Of a DNA stretch of 11,218 nt, positions 1-5,940 are shown in pieces. The position numbers and the translations under genes are program-made. The stretch spans positions 1 to 11,218 of the forward strand of contig JAZDKM010000316.1 in assembly GCA_043803085.1 (NCBI GenBank), read 5' to 3'. The notes beneath the pieces are model-generated. The model searched no databases. It saw nothing but the letters and a program-made list of their open reading frames with translations, and was not told where the DNA came from. The DNA comes from JAAEQG01 sp043803085 (GTDB lineage Bacteria > Planctomycetota > Phycisphaerae > UBA1845). The first letter of the stretch is position 1. Every line of letters starts with the position of its first letter.

Positions 1-918
1 CGGCGGAGCTGGGTAGAGCTCTTTCGCGGGGCGGCGCCCAGCCCGCACGTGCGGACACCGGCCGGCCTCGCGTTTCGCGACGGTCGCCTCTACATCTGCG
101 ATACCGGTTTCAACGTCGTCCACCGCTGGGACATCCAGACCGGCAAGGCCCGCAAGCTGGGCGAGAACAGTAATCCCGCCCTGCTCAAACCCGTGGACGT
201 CGCGGTGGACGACACGGGCGTGGTCTACGTCGCCGACACGGGACTGGCCGAGACTATCGCCTTCGACGCGAACGGCACTGTCGTGCGCCGTTTCAAACCG
301 GCGGATCGGCCGGAGTACCGCCCGGTGGCGGTGGCCGTCCACGCCGCGTTGCTTTATGTCGCGGACCTCGCGGCCCATCGCGTGGACGTCTTCTCGACGC
401 TTGACGGCAGGCTGCTGAACTCGTTCGGCGAGACCGGCGGCGCGGCGGGGCAGTTCTTCTTTCCGATGGGTCTGGCCGTCACCGACGACGGGCGCGTCTA
501 CGTCGCCGACCTGATGAATTCCCGCGTGCAAACGTTCGACGCTCAATATCAGCCGGTGCTCAGCTTCGGTCAGCCGGGCGATCGCTACGGCGACATGGGC
601 AAGCCCAAACGGGTGGCGGTCGGGCCTGATGGGGTGGTTTTCGTCGCCGACATGAATTTCGCCCATGTCCATCTGTTCAATAGCGAAGGCCGACTGCTCA
701 TGCTGTTCGGCGGTCCGGAGGCAGGCCCCGGCGGCACGCCGATGCCGACCGGCCTCGCCGTCGCGCGCAGCTTACCACCCGCGCTGGCCGCCCTCGTACC
801 GCCTGACTTTCACGCCGAATACTTTCTCTTCGTCGCCAATAGCGTGGGTGACAAACGCATCAGCCTCTATGCCGTGGGCGTAGCGCGGTCGACGCCCCCA
901 GGGCGCCCTGGAAGGTAG
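1..918 (+). CDS. NHL-repeat / six-bladed beta-propeller protein (5' partial)
   Basis: The reading frame is open from the first base, so this is the 3' part of a gene beginning outside the window; the GTG at 49 is probably an internal Val. About six NHL-type blades are visible, each with a G-L/V-A-V core followed by the Y/F-V-A-D strand, for example LYICDTG, VYVADTG, LYVADLA, VYVADLM, VFVADMN and finally LFVANSVGD. Such propellers usually act as secreted or periplasmic binding or scaffold domains; no catalytic residues are evident, so the ligand is unknown. The last blade closes at ISLYAVG (about 873). The final dozen residues, rich in Pro, Gly and Arg, are read from the antisense strand of a dockerin-like remnant, so the native C-terminus may have been lost or replaced. 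The fold call is firm and the function is open. Confidence 0.85.
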   Translation, partial: RRSWVELFRGAAPSPHVRTPAGLAFRDGRLYICDTGFNVVHRWDIQTGKARKLGENSNPALLKPVDVAVDDTGVVYVADTGLAETIAFDANGTVVRRFKPADRPEYRPVAVAVHAALLYVADLAAHRVDVFSTLDGRLLNSFGETGGAAGQFFFPMGLAVTDDGRVYVADLMNSRVQTFDAQYQPVLSFGQPGDRYGDMGKPKRVAVGPDGVVFVADMNFAHVHLFNSEGRLLMLFGGPEAGPGGTPMPTGLAVARSLPPALAALVPPDFHAEYFLFVANSVGDKRISLYAVGVARSTPPGRPGR

Positions 919-955
919 CGAAGTCTTTCAGGTCCACGTCTCCGTCAAAGTTACC
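893..955 (-). pseudogene. Dockerin-like calcium-loop remnant
   Basis: On the minus strand this stretch reads GNFDGDVDLKDFATFQGALG, closely resembling the type I dockerin-like loop (DFDGDGDVDLxDFxxF) common at the C-termini of planctomycete surface proteins. Compared with that pattern two residues (GD) are missing from the loop. The surrounding minus-strand frame (860-1093) gives no recognisable protein. It overlaps the 3' end of the NHL gene on the other strand and lies upstream of the hydrolase. I read it as a decayed gene fragment left by a rearrangement; a chance resemblance is possible but unlikely over 20 residues. Confidence 0.5.
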
Positions 956-1061
956 TTCCGCCACTGCCCCCGCGTTGCGTTTCACGGTGATCTGATCGTT
1001 GAAGGTGGAGTTCGACCACCCGTTTACAAAAGACGCCCCCCGCGCTACCCTGGTCGTGCCC

Positions 1062-1733
1062 ATGACGGCGGAACCCGTGCTGGTATTGTTCACCGGTCTG
1101 GGAGCAGACGAACGGCTGCTCCAACCCCAGCACCGTCTACCTTACACGCTGATCACGCCCCCCTGGATCGAGCCGGACGCGTCTGAGACCTTGCCGGCCT
1201 ACGCGCGGCGCATGGCGAACACCGTCGATTGGCCGGCGCGCTTCGTGTTGGGCGGCGTGTCGTTCGGCGGCATGGTGGCGGCCGAGTTGGCCCCGCTGCT
1301 CAAGCCTGCCGGGCTTGTGCTGGTCTCTACCTGCCTGTACGCGCGCTCGATCCCCTCTGTGTCGCGCTTCATCAACGCGCTCACCAAGGCTGTCGAGGGC
1401 GCGGGTGATCCATCGCCGGTGAGCTTCAGCCGGCTCTTCCTCAACATCTTCGCGGAGTTCAGCGAAGAGGTTCAATGCCTCATGGCCGACATGTTGCACC
1501 AGACCTCCGTGAACTTGTTACGGTGGGCGAGCCATCGGATCCTCGATTGGGAGGGGGCACCCCCACCGCCCTGCCCCAGAATCTGGATTCATGGCGGACG
1601 CGACCTGGTCATCCCGGTTCGCAAGGTCGGCCCCGATGTGGTCATCCCCGACGGCGGCCACCTGATCAACTGGACCCACGCAGAGCAGGTAAATCAGTTC
1701 ATCCGCGAGTTTGTCGGGGCGCTGAAAGAGTAA
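1062..1733 (+). CDS. Alpha/beta hydrolase fold protein
   Basis: A 223-residue protein with the alpha/beta hydrolase layout. It opens with a hydrophobic strand and a T-G-L-G-A-D loop (about residues 5-16, likely oxyanion region). The nucleophile elbow is GGVSFGG with Ser67. The acid loop is IWIHGGRDLVIP with Asp181, and the catalytic His is His200 in GGHLINW. All three triad residues are present and in order. Small hydrolases of this kind act as esterases, thioesterases or lipases in the cytoplasm; no signal peptide is visible and the substrate cannot be told. I chose the ATG at 1062 because the protein fold begins right after it; a GTG or other start at 999 would add 21 residues encoded across remnant DNA. 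No strong ribosome binding site is seen. The gene stands alone between the NHL gene and the promoter of the following operon. Confidence 0.8.
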   Translation: MTAEPVLVLFTGLGADERLLQPQHRLPYTLITPPWIEPDASETLPAYARRMANTVDWPARFVLGGVSFGGMVAAELAPLLKPAGLVLVSTCLYARSIPSVSRFINALTKAVEGAGDPSPVSFSRLFLNIFAEFSEEVQCLMADMLHQTSVNLLRWASHRILDWEGAPPPPCPRIWIHGGRDLVIPVRKVGPDVVIPDGGHLINWTHAEQVNQFIREFVGALKE

Positions 1734-1775
1734 TCGCACGACACAAGGCCCGTCGCGGCGCGTCCGCGTCCGAAG

Positions 1776-1804
1776 TTGACGCAGGCGGAGCCGTGTCCTA
1801 GAAT
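1776..1804 (+). promoter_or_regulatory. Sigma70-type promoter of the vWA-ExbBD operon
   Basis: TTGACG (1776-1781) and TAGAAT (1799-1804) are separated by exactly 17 bp, a near-consensus -35/-10 pair. It lies just after the hydrolase gene and about 115 bp before the vWA start codon, with a predicted transcription start near 1811. The leader between holds short GC-rich inverted repeats (CCGACGG near 1863 and CCGTCGG near 1892). This placement rules out a TTG start codon at 1776 for the vWA gene. Confidence 0.6.
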
Positions 1805-1919
1805 GGGTGGGTTACGCGCGGGCTCTGGGAGCGGATCTCAAAGCCCGTTTTCGCTGACCGGCCCGACGGTTCGTCGCGGCGTCGGTTTTCGCCGTCGGTC
1901 TCTCGCAGGGTCCGGTACG

Positions 1920-2924
1920 ATGTCGGCAGGCCCTCCGTACGCTTCGGTTCCCTCTCCATCGCTGGACGATTCCAGCGCTCGCTCAGAAGATGTCGCGCCG
2001 CCGCCCGTGAGTCGGTCGGGGCCGCGGCTAGTGGCGGCCTGGGCCATCTCGATTGCCGCTCATGCGGCTTTGTTTGCGACGATGCTTTCCGTGCCTTGGC
2101 TCGCGCGGAAGGTCGTGGGTGCGGGCGAGCTCACCGTCGCCCAGACCGATCTGGTGGACCCGGCGGAGACCACGCGCACCACGCTGACGAACCCCGAGTT
2201 GAGCTTTGGGGAGGCGGAGCGGCCCGAATCTCCACAGGTGCGGTTTACGCCGGAGAAGTCTCACACCCCCGCGATACGCGGCCTGCGCGCGGACGGCGGA
2301 GGGGCCGCCGGCGTCGGGGGGCCGCGGCGGGGCGGCCTATCGATCATGGGTCTTGGTGCCGGAGGCGGCGACCTCGGCAAGTACGGGCTGGGGGTGGGGA
2401 CGGGCGATTCAGGTCCGCAGTTCTTCGGCTTGGGCGGGACGGCACGCGGGGCGAAGAACATCGTCTACGTCGTCGACCGCTCGGGATCTATGATCGGGAC
2501 TTTCGGCGCGGTGCGCGAGGAACTGATGCGCTCGGTCGAGCGGTTGCGGCGAAGCATGCGCTTCCACGTGATCTTTTTCAACGCCGGACCGCCGCTGGAA
2601 AACCCGCCGAAGAAGTTGGTCCACGCCGCGCGCGAAGAGAAGGCGGCCCTGGCGACGTTTCTCACCGGGATTCAGCCGCAAGGCAACACCGATCCAATTC
2701 CGGCCATGCGCCGGGCCTTCGCGGTCAGTCCGGACGTGATCTACTTTCTCACCGACGGCGAGTTCGACCCGCAGTTGGTGGAAGAATTGCGGAAATGGAA
2801 CGTCGACAAGCGCGTACGCATCTTCACCATCGCGTATGTAAGCCAGCGCGGGGCGGCGCTGTTGGAACAGATCGCCCGCGAACACAATGGTCAGTATCGC
2901 TTTGTTTCCGAGTATGATCTGTAA
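1920..2924 (+). CDS. Membrane-anchored vWA-domain protein with TonB-like SxxxH helix
   Basis: A 334-residue protein. A short polar N-terminus is followed by a single transmembrane helix at about residues 38-60, which contains S-I-A-A-H (Ser44, His48). This is the SxxxH spacing found in the ExbB/TolQ-contacting helix of TonB and TolA. A periplasmic stretch and a glycine-rich linker (about 125-175) follow. A C-terminal vWA domain begins at NIVYVVDRSGSM (MIDAS DxSxS at about 186-190), with the MIDAS Thr in GNTDP (about 257) and Asp in LTDGEF (about 279). MIDAS vWA domains bind partner proteins through a divalent metal ion. The ATG at 1920 is chosen because earlier in-frame starts lie within or upstream of the promoter. 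It is the first gene of the ExbB/ExbD operon. Topology and domain calls are strong; energisation by ExbBD is inference. Confidence 0.85.
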   Translation: MSAGPPYASVPSPSLDDSSARSEDVAPPPVSRSGPRLVAAWAISIAAHAALFATMLSVPWLARKVVGAGELTVAQTDLVDPAETTRTTLTNPELSFGEAERPESPQVRFTPEKSHTPAIRGLRADGGGAAGVGGPRRGGLSIMGLGAGGGDLGKYGLGVGTGDSGPQFFGLGGTARGAKNIVYVVDRSGSMIGTFGAVREELMRSVERLRRSMRFHVIFFNAGPPLENPPKKLVHAAREEKAALATFLTGIQPQGNTDPIPAMRRAFAVSPDVIYFLTDGEFDPQLVEELRKWNVDKRVRIFTIAYVSQRGAALLEQIAREHNGQYRFVSEYDL

Positions 2925-4089
2925 TCGGCGATCAGCTTTCAGCTTTCAACGATCAGCCTCCAGCGATCAGCCGGAGGAGTTCAAAGTTCAAAGTTCAAAG
3001 TTCAGAGTTTCGACGTTTCGACGTTTCGACGTTTCGACGTTTCTGCCGGGGTTGTGCTCGTTGCTCGTGACCCTCGGCCTGTCCGGTGGCTCGCCGGCCC
3101 GCGCAGACGAGATCGCCACCCGCAGCGAGCACTATCGGAAAATCAAGATTATTGACTATTCCTCCGGCCGCATCCACTTCCGCCAGCCGGCCGGCGATCT
3201 GGCGGACGTCTCCGTGCTCGACGTTCGGGCCCTGCTCGTGGATACCGTGGGGGCGGTGAGCGACCTGAACCAGGCCGAGGTCTACGTCGACAAGGGCCAG
3301 TCGGCGCAGGCCGTCCTGCGCTACGAACGCGCCCTCCTCTCCACGCAAGGCTTCTGGCAAGAACTGGTCCGCGTACGTCTGCTCCAGGCCTGTGACCAGG
3401 CCGGTTATTTTGATAAGGCCATGACCCACTGGCTGGCGCTACTGAAGCTTGACGCGGGCATGGCCGCGGAGTTGCTGCCCGGTTCGATTCCCTCAACGCG
3501 CACGCAAGCCGTCAGCCGCGCCTTGTCCGACATTGAGGCGGCGTCGGCCAAGACCCTCGACGAGAATGCCCGGCGGCTAATCGATCTCCTGCGCTATTCG
3601 GTCTATCGCCGCCTCGGTGACGACGCTACGGATGAATTGGCCGGGCGCATCGTGCTCAGCCCCTTGAGCGGACCGCTCGCCACCGTCCGCGCCTACGCGA
3701 TCAAGACCGACGCGTTGCGGCGCGTCTTCCAGAACCAGCGCACGCGGCAGGTCCTCGCGGGGTTGGACGCCGCGTTGGAGGACTGCCCGGCAGCCTCTCT
3801 GCCCGACCTGCTGTTGCTCAAGGGCGAGGTGCTCTACGCCACCGCGCAAGAACGAGAGGACTACCTCCATTCGGGCTTGGCCTTCATGCGTGTACCCGTG
3901 CACTTTCCCGGTGATCCGCGTGCCGCCCGGGCGCTGCTCTGGGCCGCCCGGGTCCATGAAAAGATCGACGCCCCGGAAAAAGCCGCGGAGCTGCTGCGGG
4001 AGTGTCTGGCCGTCGCGTCGGCCGACGCTGAGACGCGCGCGGCGGCGACCGAGCTCTTGAATCGTTTGACCGAGCGCCTGGGTTCCTAG
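2914..4089 (+). CDS. Exported TPR-like helical-repeat protein
   Basis: A mostly alpha-helical protein with a hydrophobic segment (LCSLLVTLGLSGGSPARA, then DE) that looks like a signal peptide h-region with an AxA-type cleavage site, so the mature protein is probably periplasmic. The mature part has TPR-like helix pairs, for example AEVYVDKGQSAQAVLRYERAL and ALLWAARVHEKIDAPEKAAELLRECL. These suggest protein-protein contacts rather than catalysis. The start is uncertain. ATG 2914 overlaps the vWA gene by 11 nt, ATG 2887 is an alternative, and a TTG near 3052 would start just before the hydrophobic core. With either ATG, about 45-55 N-terminal residues are encoded largely by the 7-bp and 8-bp tandem repeats at 2930-3046. 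It sits between the vWA and ExbB genes; the role is probably as a scaffold in the same machine. Confidence 0.75.
   Translation: MICNRRSAFSFQRSASSDQPEEFKVQSSKFRVSTFRRFDVSTFLPGLCSLLVTLGLSGGSPARADEIATRSEHYRKIKIIDYSSGRIHFRQPAGDLADVSVLDVRALLVDTVGAVSDLNQAEVYVDKGQSAQAVLRYERALLSTQGFWQELVRVRLLQACDQAGYFDKAMTHWLALLKLDAGMAAELLPGSIPSTRTQAVSRALSDIEAASAKTLDENARRLIDLLRYSVYRRLGDDATDELAGRIVLSPLSGPLATVRAYAIKTDALRRVFQNQRTRQVLAGLDAALEDCPAASLPDLLLLKGEVLYATAQEREDYLHSGLAFMRVPVHFPGDPRAARALLWAARVHEKIDAPEKAAELLRECLAVASADAETRAAATELLNRLTERLGS
2930..3046 (+). repeat. Heptamer-then-octamer tandem repeat block
   Basis: Eleven 7-bp units run in unbroken register from 2930 to 3006: GATCAGC, TTTCAGC, TTTCAAC, GATCAGC, CTCCAGC, GATCAGC, CGGAGGA, then GTTCAAA three times and GTTCAGA. 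They are followed by four exact copies of the 8-bp unit GTTTCGAC (3007-3038) and one variant, GTTTCTGC (3039-3046). The block starts five bases after the vWA stop codon and ends at the signal-peptide core of the next protein. It is AT-richer than the flanking coding sequence. Confidence 0.9.
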
Positions 4090-4117
4090 AGAATCTCGGA
4101 CTGTGGATTCAGTACTT

Positions 4118-4122
4118 GGAGG
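4118..4122 (+). promoter_or_regulatory. Ribosome binding site deciding the ExbB start
   Basis: GGAGG ends 7 nt before the GTG at 4130. This favours GTG 4130 over the upstream in-frame GTG at 4103. It also places the basic residues MRQVIR directly before the signal-peptide core. Confidence 0.7.
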
Positions 4123-4129
4123 TGCTGGC

Positions 4130-4972
4130 GTGAGACAGGTGATTCGGCTGGTCCTTGTGCTCCTCGTTGTCGGCACGGGCTTGATGAGCACGCGGGCCTT
4201 TGGGCAGGAGGGTGCGGCCGGACCGTCCGGCGGCATGACCAACCTGTTCGACCATTACGTGGTGGGCGGGGGGTGGATCACCTGGTTTGTGCTCATCCCT
4301 CTCTCGGTGGCAGCCGCCGCCCTGGCCGTCGAATACTGCTTTGCCATCCGGCGGGCCACCGTGATTCCCGAGGCTGCCGTAGAGCGCCTCACCGAACTGG
4401 TGGAACAGAAGCGTTATAGCGAAGCCTTGGAGTTCGCCGCCGAAGATGACAGCGTATTGGCCCAGGTCATCCATGGCGGGCTATCGCAAGCCTCGAACGG
4501 GTTCAGCGCCATGGAGCAGGCGATGGAGGAAGTGCTGCAGGAGCGTACCGCCCGTATGACGCGCAAAATCGAGTACCTCAACATCATCGGTAACGTGAGC
4601 CCGATGATCGGGCTGTTTGGCACGGTCGTCGGAATGATCCGGCTCTTTGCGTCGATCGGCAACTTCGGCGGCAACCTCAATGCGGGTGAGATCGCCACCT
4701 CCCTTTCCATCGCGCTGGTCACCACGTATTGGGGCTTGCTGATTGCTATCCCTGCCTTGAGCATCTTTGCCCTGTTTCGTAACCGGATCGAGACGCTCAC
4801 CACTGAGTGCGCCTTGGTGGCCGAGCGGTTGATGTCCGTATTCAAGCCCGGCGTTCCCGAGCCCGGGCGCGCTTCCTCCTTGCCGGTGCGCGAGTCGCGT
4901 CCGCGCAAATCGCTTGCCCCGGCGGAGGCCGCGGTCTCCGCCGCATCCGTGTTGCGCCCCGAAGAAGTCTGA
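4130..4972 (+). CDS. exbB: ExbB/TolQ/MotA-family proton channel protein
   Basis: A 280-residue protein. It begins with a signal peptide (about residues 1-25, core LVLVLLVVGTGL, cleavage near AFG-QE), followed by TM1 (about 48-70), a cytoplasmic helical region, and the family's conserved pair of helices. NVSPMIGLFGTVVGMI (155-170) and EIATSLSIALVTTYWGLLIAI (187-207) are diagnostic. The G-T and T-T threonines in these helices line the proton path in known ExbB/TolQ/MotA proteins. It should form a pentameric inner-membrane channel around ExbD dimers and convert proton-motive force into movement of a partner. A Pro/Arg/Ala-rich cytoplasmic tail of about 40 residues follows TM3. The gene lies 40 nt after the first TPR-like gene and 8 nt before exbD1. 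The separate signal peptide is unlike E. coli ExbB. Confidence 0.92.
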   Translation: MRQVIRLVLVLLVVGTGLMSTRAFGQEGAAGPSGGMTNLFDHYVVGGGWITWFVLIPLSVAAAALAVEYCFAIRRATVIPEAAVERLTELVEQKRYSEALEFAAEDDSVLAQVIHGGLSQASNGFSAMEQAMEEVLQERTARMTRKIEYLNIIGNVSPMIGLFGTVVGMIRLFASIGNFGGNLNAGEIATSLSIALVTTYWGLLIAIPALSIFALFRNRIETLTTECALVAERLMSVFKPGVPEPGRASSLPVRESRPRKSLAPAEAAVSAASVLRPEEV

Positions 4973-4980
4973 GCAGCGCT

Positions 4981-5433
4981 ATGCTTTCCACCCACAGGAT
5001 CACTTCACGGCGGCAGCCCCCCGCCTTCAACATGACCTCGATGATCGACGTGGTTTTCCTCCTGTTGATCTTTTTCGCCCTGGTCACCCGTTTCTCTTCG
5101 GCGGAGAACGTCCCCCTGGAGGTACCCAAACCCGAACACAGTCAGGCCCAAGACGTTCAACTGAAGGACCGCGTGGTGATTAACTGCCGGTGGGCGGACC
5201 CGGTGCATTCCGAGATGGGGGTGGTTTACAGCGCCGGCCCCCATCCGCCCGAGGAGCTGGAACGGATATCGGCCCGCCTGGCCGCCGCGAAGCAGACGGT
5301 GCCCGAGTTGAAGGTGGTGATCCGGGCGGATCGTCATCTGCCCTTCTCCGCGGTGCGGGCGGTCATGCGGATCGTGGCGGAGAATGGCATCGAAAGAATG
5401 AACCTCGTGGCCCTCGTGGGTAATGGGGAGTGA
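4981..5433 (+). CDS. exbD: ExbD/TolR-family protein (first copy)
   Basis: A 150-residue protein with the standard ExbD plan: a short basic cytoplasmic N-terminus, a single helix containing MIDVVFLLLIFFALVTRF (21-38), and a periplasmic domain. Asp23 in M-I-D is the conserved proton-carrying aspartate. The C-terminal periplasmic domain includes LKVVIRADRHLPFSAVRAVM, typical of the ExbD/TolR fold. The length is normal for the family (about 140 residues). The ATG at 4981 follows the ExbB stop by 8 nt; a longer reading frame back to 4807 only shadows exbB. It should sit inside the ExbB pore, with its periplasmic part touching the energised partner. It differs strongly from the second copy, so the two may form a heterodimer or serve different partners. 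Confidence 0.9.
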   Translation: MLSTHRITSRRQPPAFNMTSMIDVVFLLLIFFALVTRFSSAENVPLEVPKPEHSQAQDVQLKDRVVINCRWADPVHSEMGVVYSAGPHPPEELERISARLAAAKQTVPELKVVIRADRHLPFSAVRAVMRIVAENGIERMNLVALVGNGE

Positions 5434-5439
5434 ACCAGG

Positions 5440-5940
5440 TTGAACGGCAAGATCGACCACCAGAGCGGGAACGTCACGGACGCTTCCAGGAACTTTCGGC
5501 TGCGGCGGCGACGACGCTGCGACGCCTCGACGGCCTTGACCTTGAATCTGGTTCCGATGATCGACGTGACCTTTCAGTTGCTCATTTTCTTCGCCATCGG
5601 CTCGACATTCGAGAAGCCCGAGGGCCTGTTTGCCGCCGACCTGCAGCGGGCTTCACGCGCGGGGCAGACCGTGGCCCTGCCCATCAGTCCGACCATTATC
5701 CGTCTGACTCCCACTGGCCAGGGGTGTCGCCTCCGCATCGACAACTTCACCAAAGCACCGGCCTCCTTCGGCGACCTGACGGTCTTCCTCAAGGAACTGC
5801 AAGGCAACCCCGGCTTCGACGACCAGACCCCGGTCGTGATCATCGCGGATGACGAGTTGACCTGGGACCACGTAGTGGGCTGCTGGAACGCGGCGGTACG
5901 GGCCTCGTGTAAGCACATTGCTTTCGGGTCGGGCCAATGA
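5440..5940 (+). CDS. exbD: ExbD/TolR-family protein (second copy)
   Basis: A 166-residue protein with a basic N-terminus (FRLRRRRRCD), a membrane helix around LVPMIDVTFQLLIFFAIGSTF (38-58) with the conserved Asp42, and a periplasmic domain ending in VVIIADDELTWDHVVGCWNAA. The only reasonable start is TTG 5440, preceded by GGGAG at 5426-5430, 9 nt upstream; the next Met lies inside the membrane helix. The gene begins 6 nt after exbD1 and overlaps the following TPR gene by 4 nt (ATGA), which implies translational coupling. The two ExbD proteins share little beyond the helix motif. Its cytoplasmic tail is longer and more basic than that of copy 1. Confidence 0.88.
   Translation: MNGKIDHQSGNVTDASRNFRLRRRRRCDASTALTLNLVPMIDVTFQLLIFFAIGSTFEKPEGLFAADLQRASRAGQTVALPISPTIIRLTPTGQGCRLRIDNFTKAPASFGDLTVFLKELQGNPGFDDQTPVVIIADDELTWDHVVGCWNAAVRASCKHIAFGSGQ

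Noticed and set aside
997..1028. Possible promoter (TTGAAG ... TTTACA) for the hydrolase
   Set aside because: The -10 match is poor and the spacing is 18 bp; not strong enough to report.
999..1061. Upstream extension of the alpha/beta hydrolase
   Set aside because: The extra 21 residues are read across the sequence antisense to the dockerin remnant and add nothing to the fold; ATG 1062 starts right at the first strand.
4103..4129. Earlier GTG start for ExbB
   Set aside because: The GGAGG at 4118-4122 lies downstream of it and points to GTG 4130.
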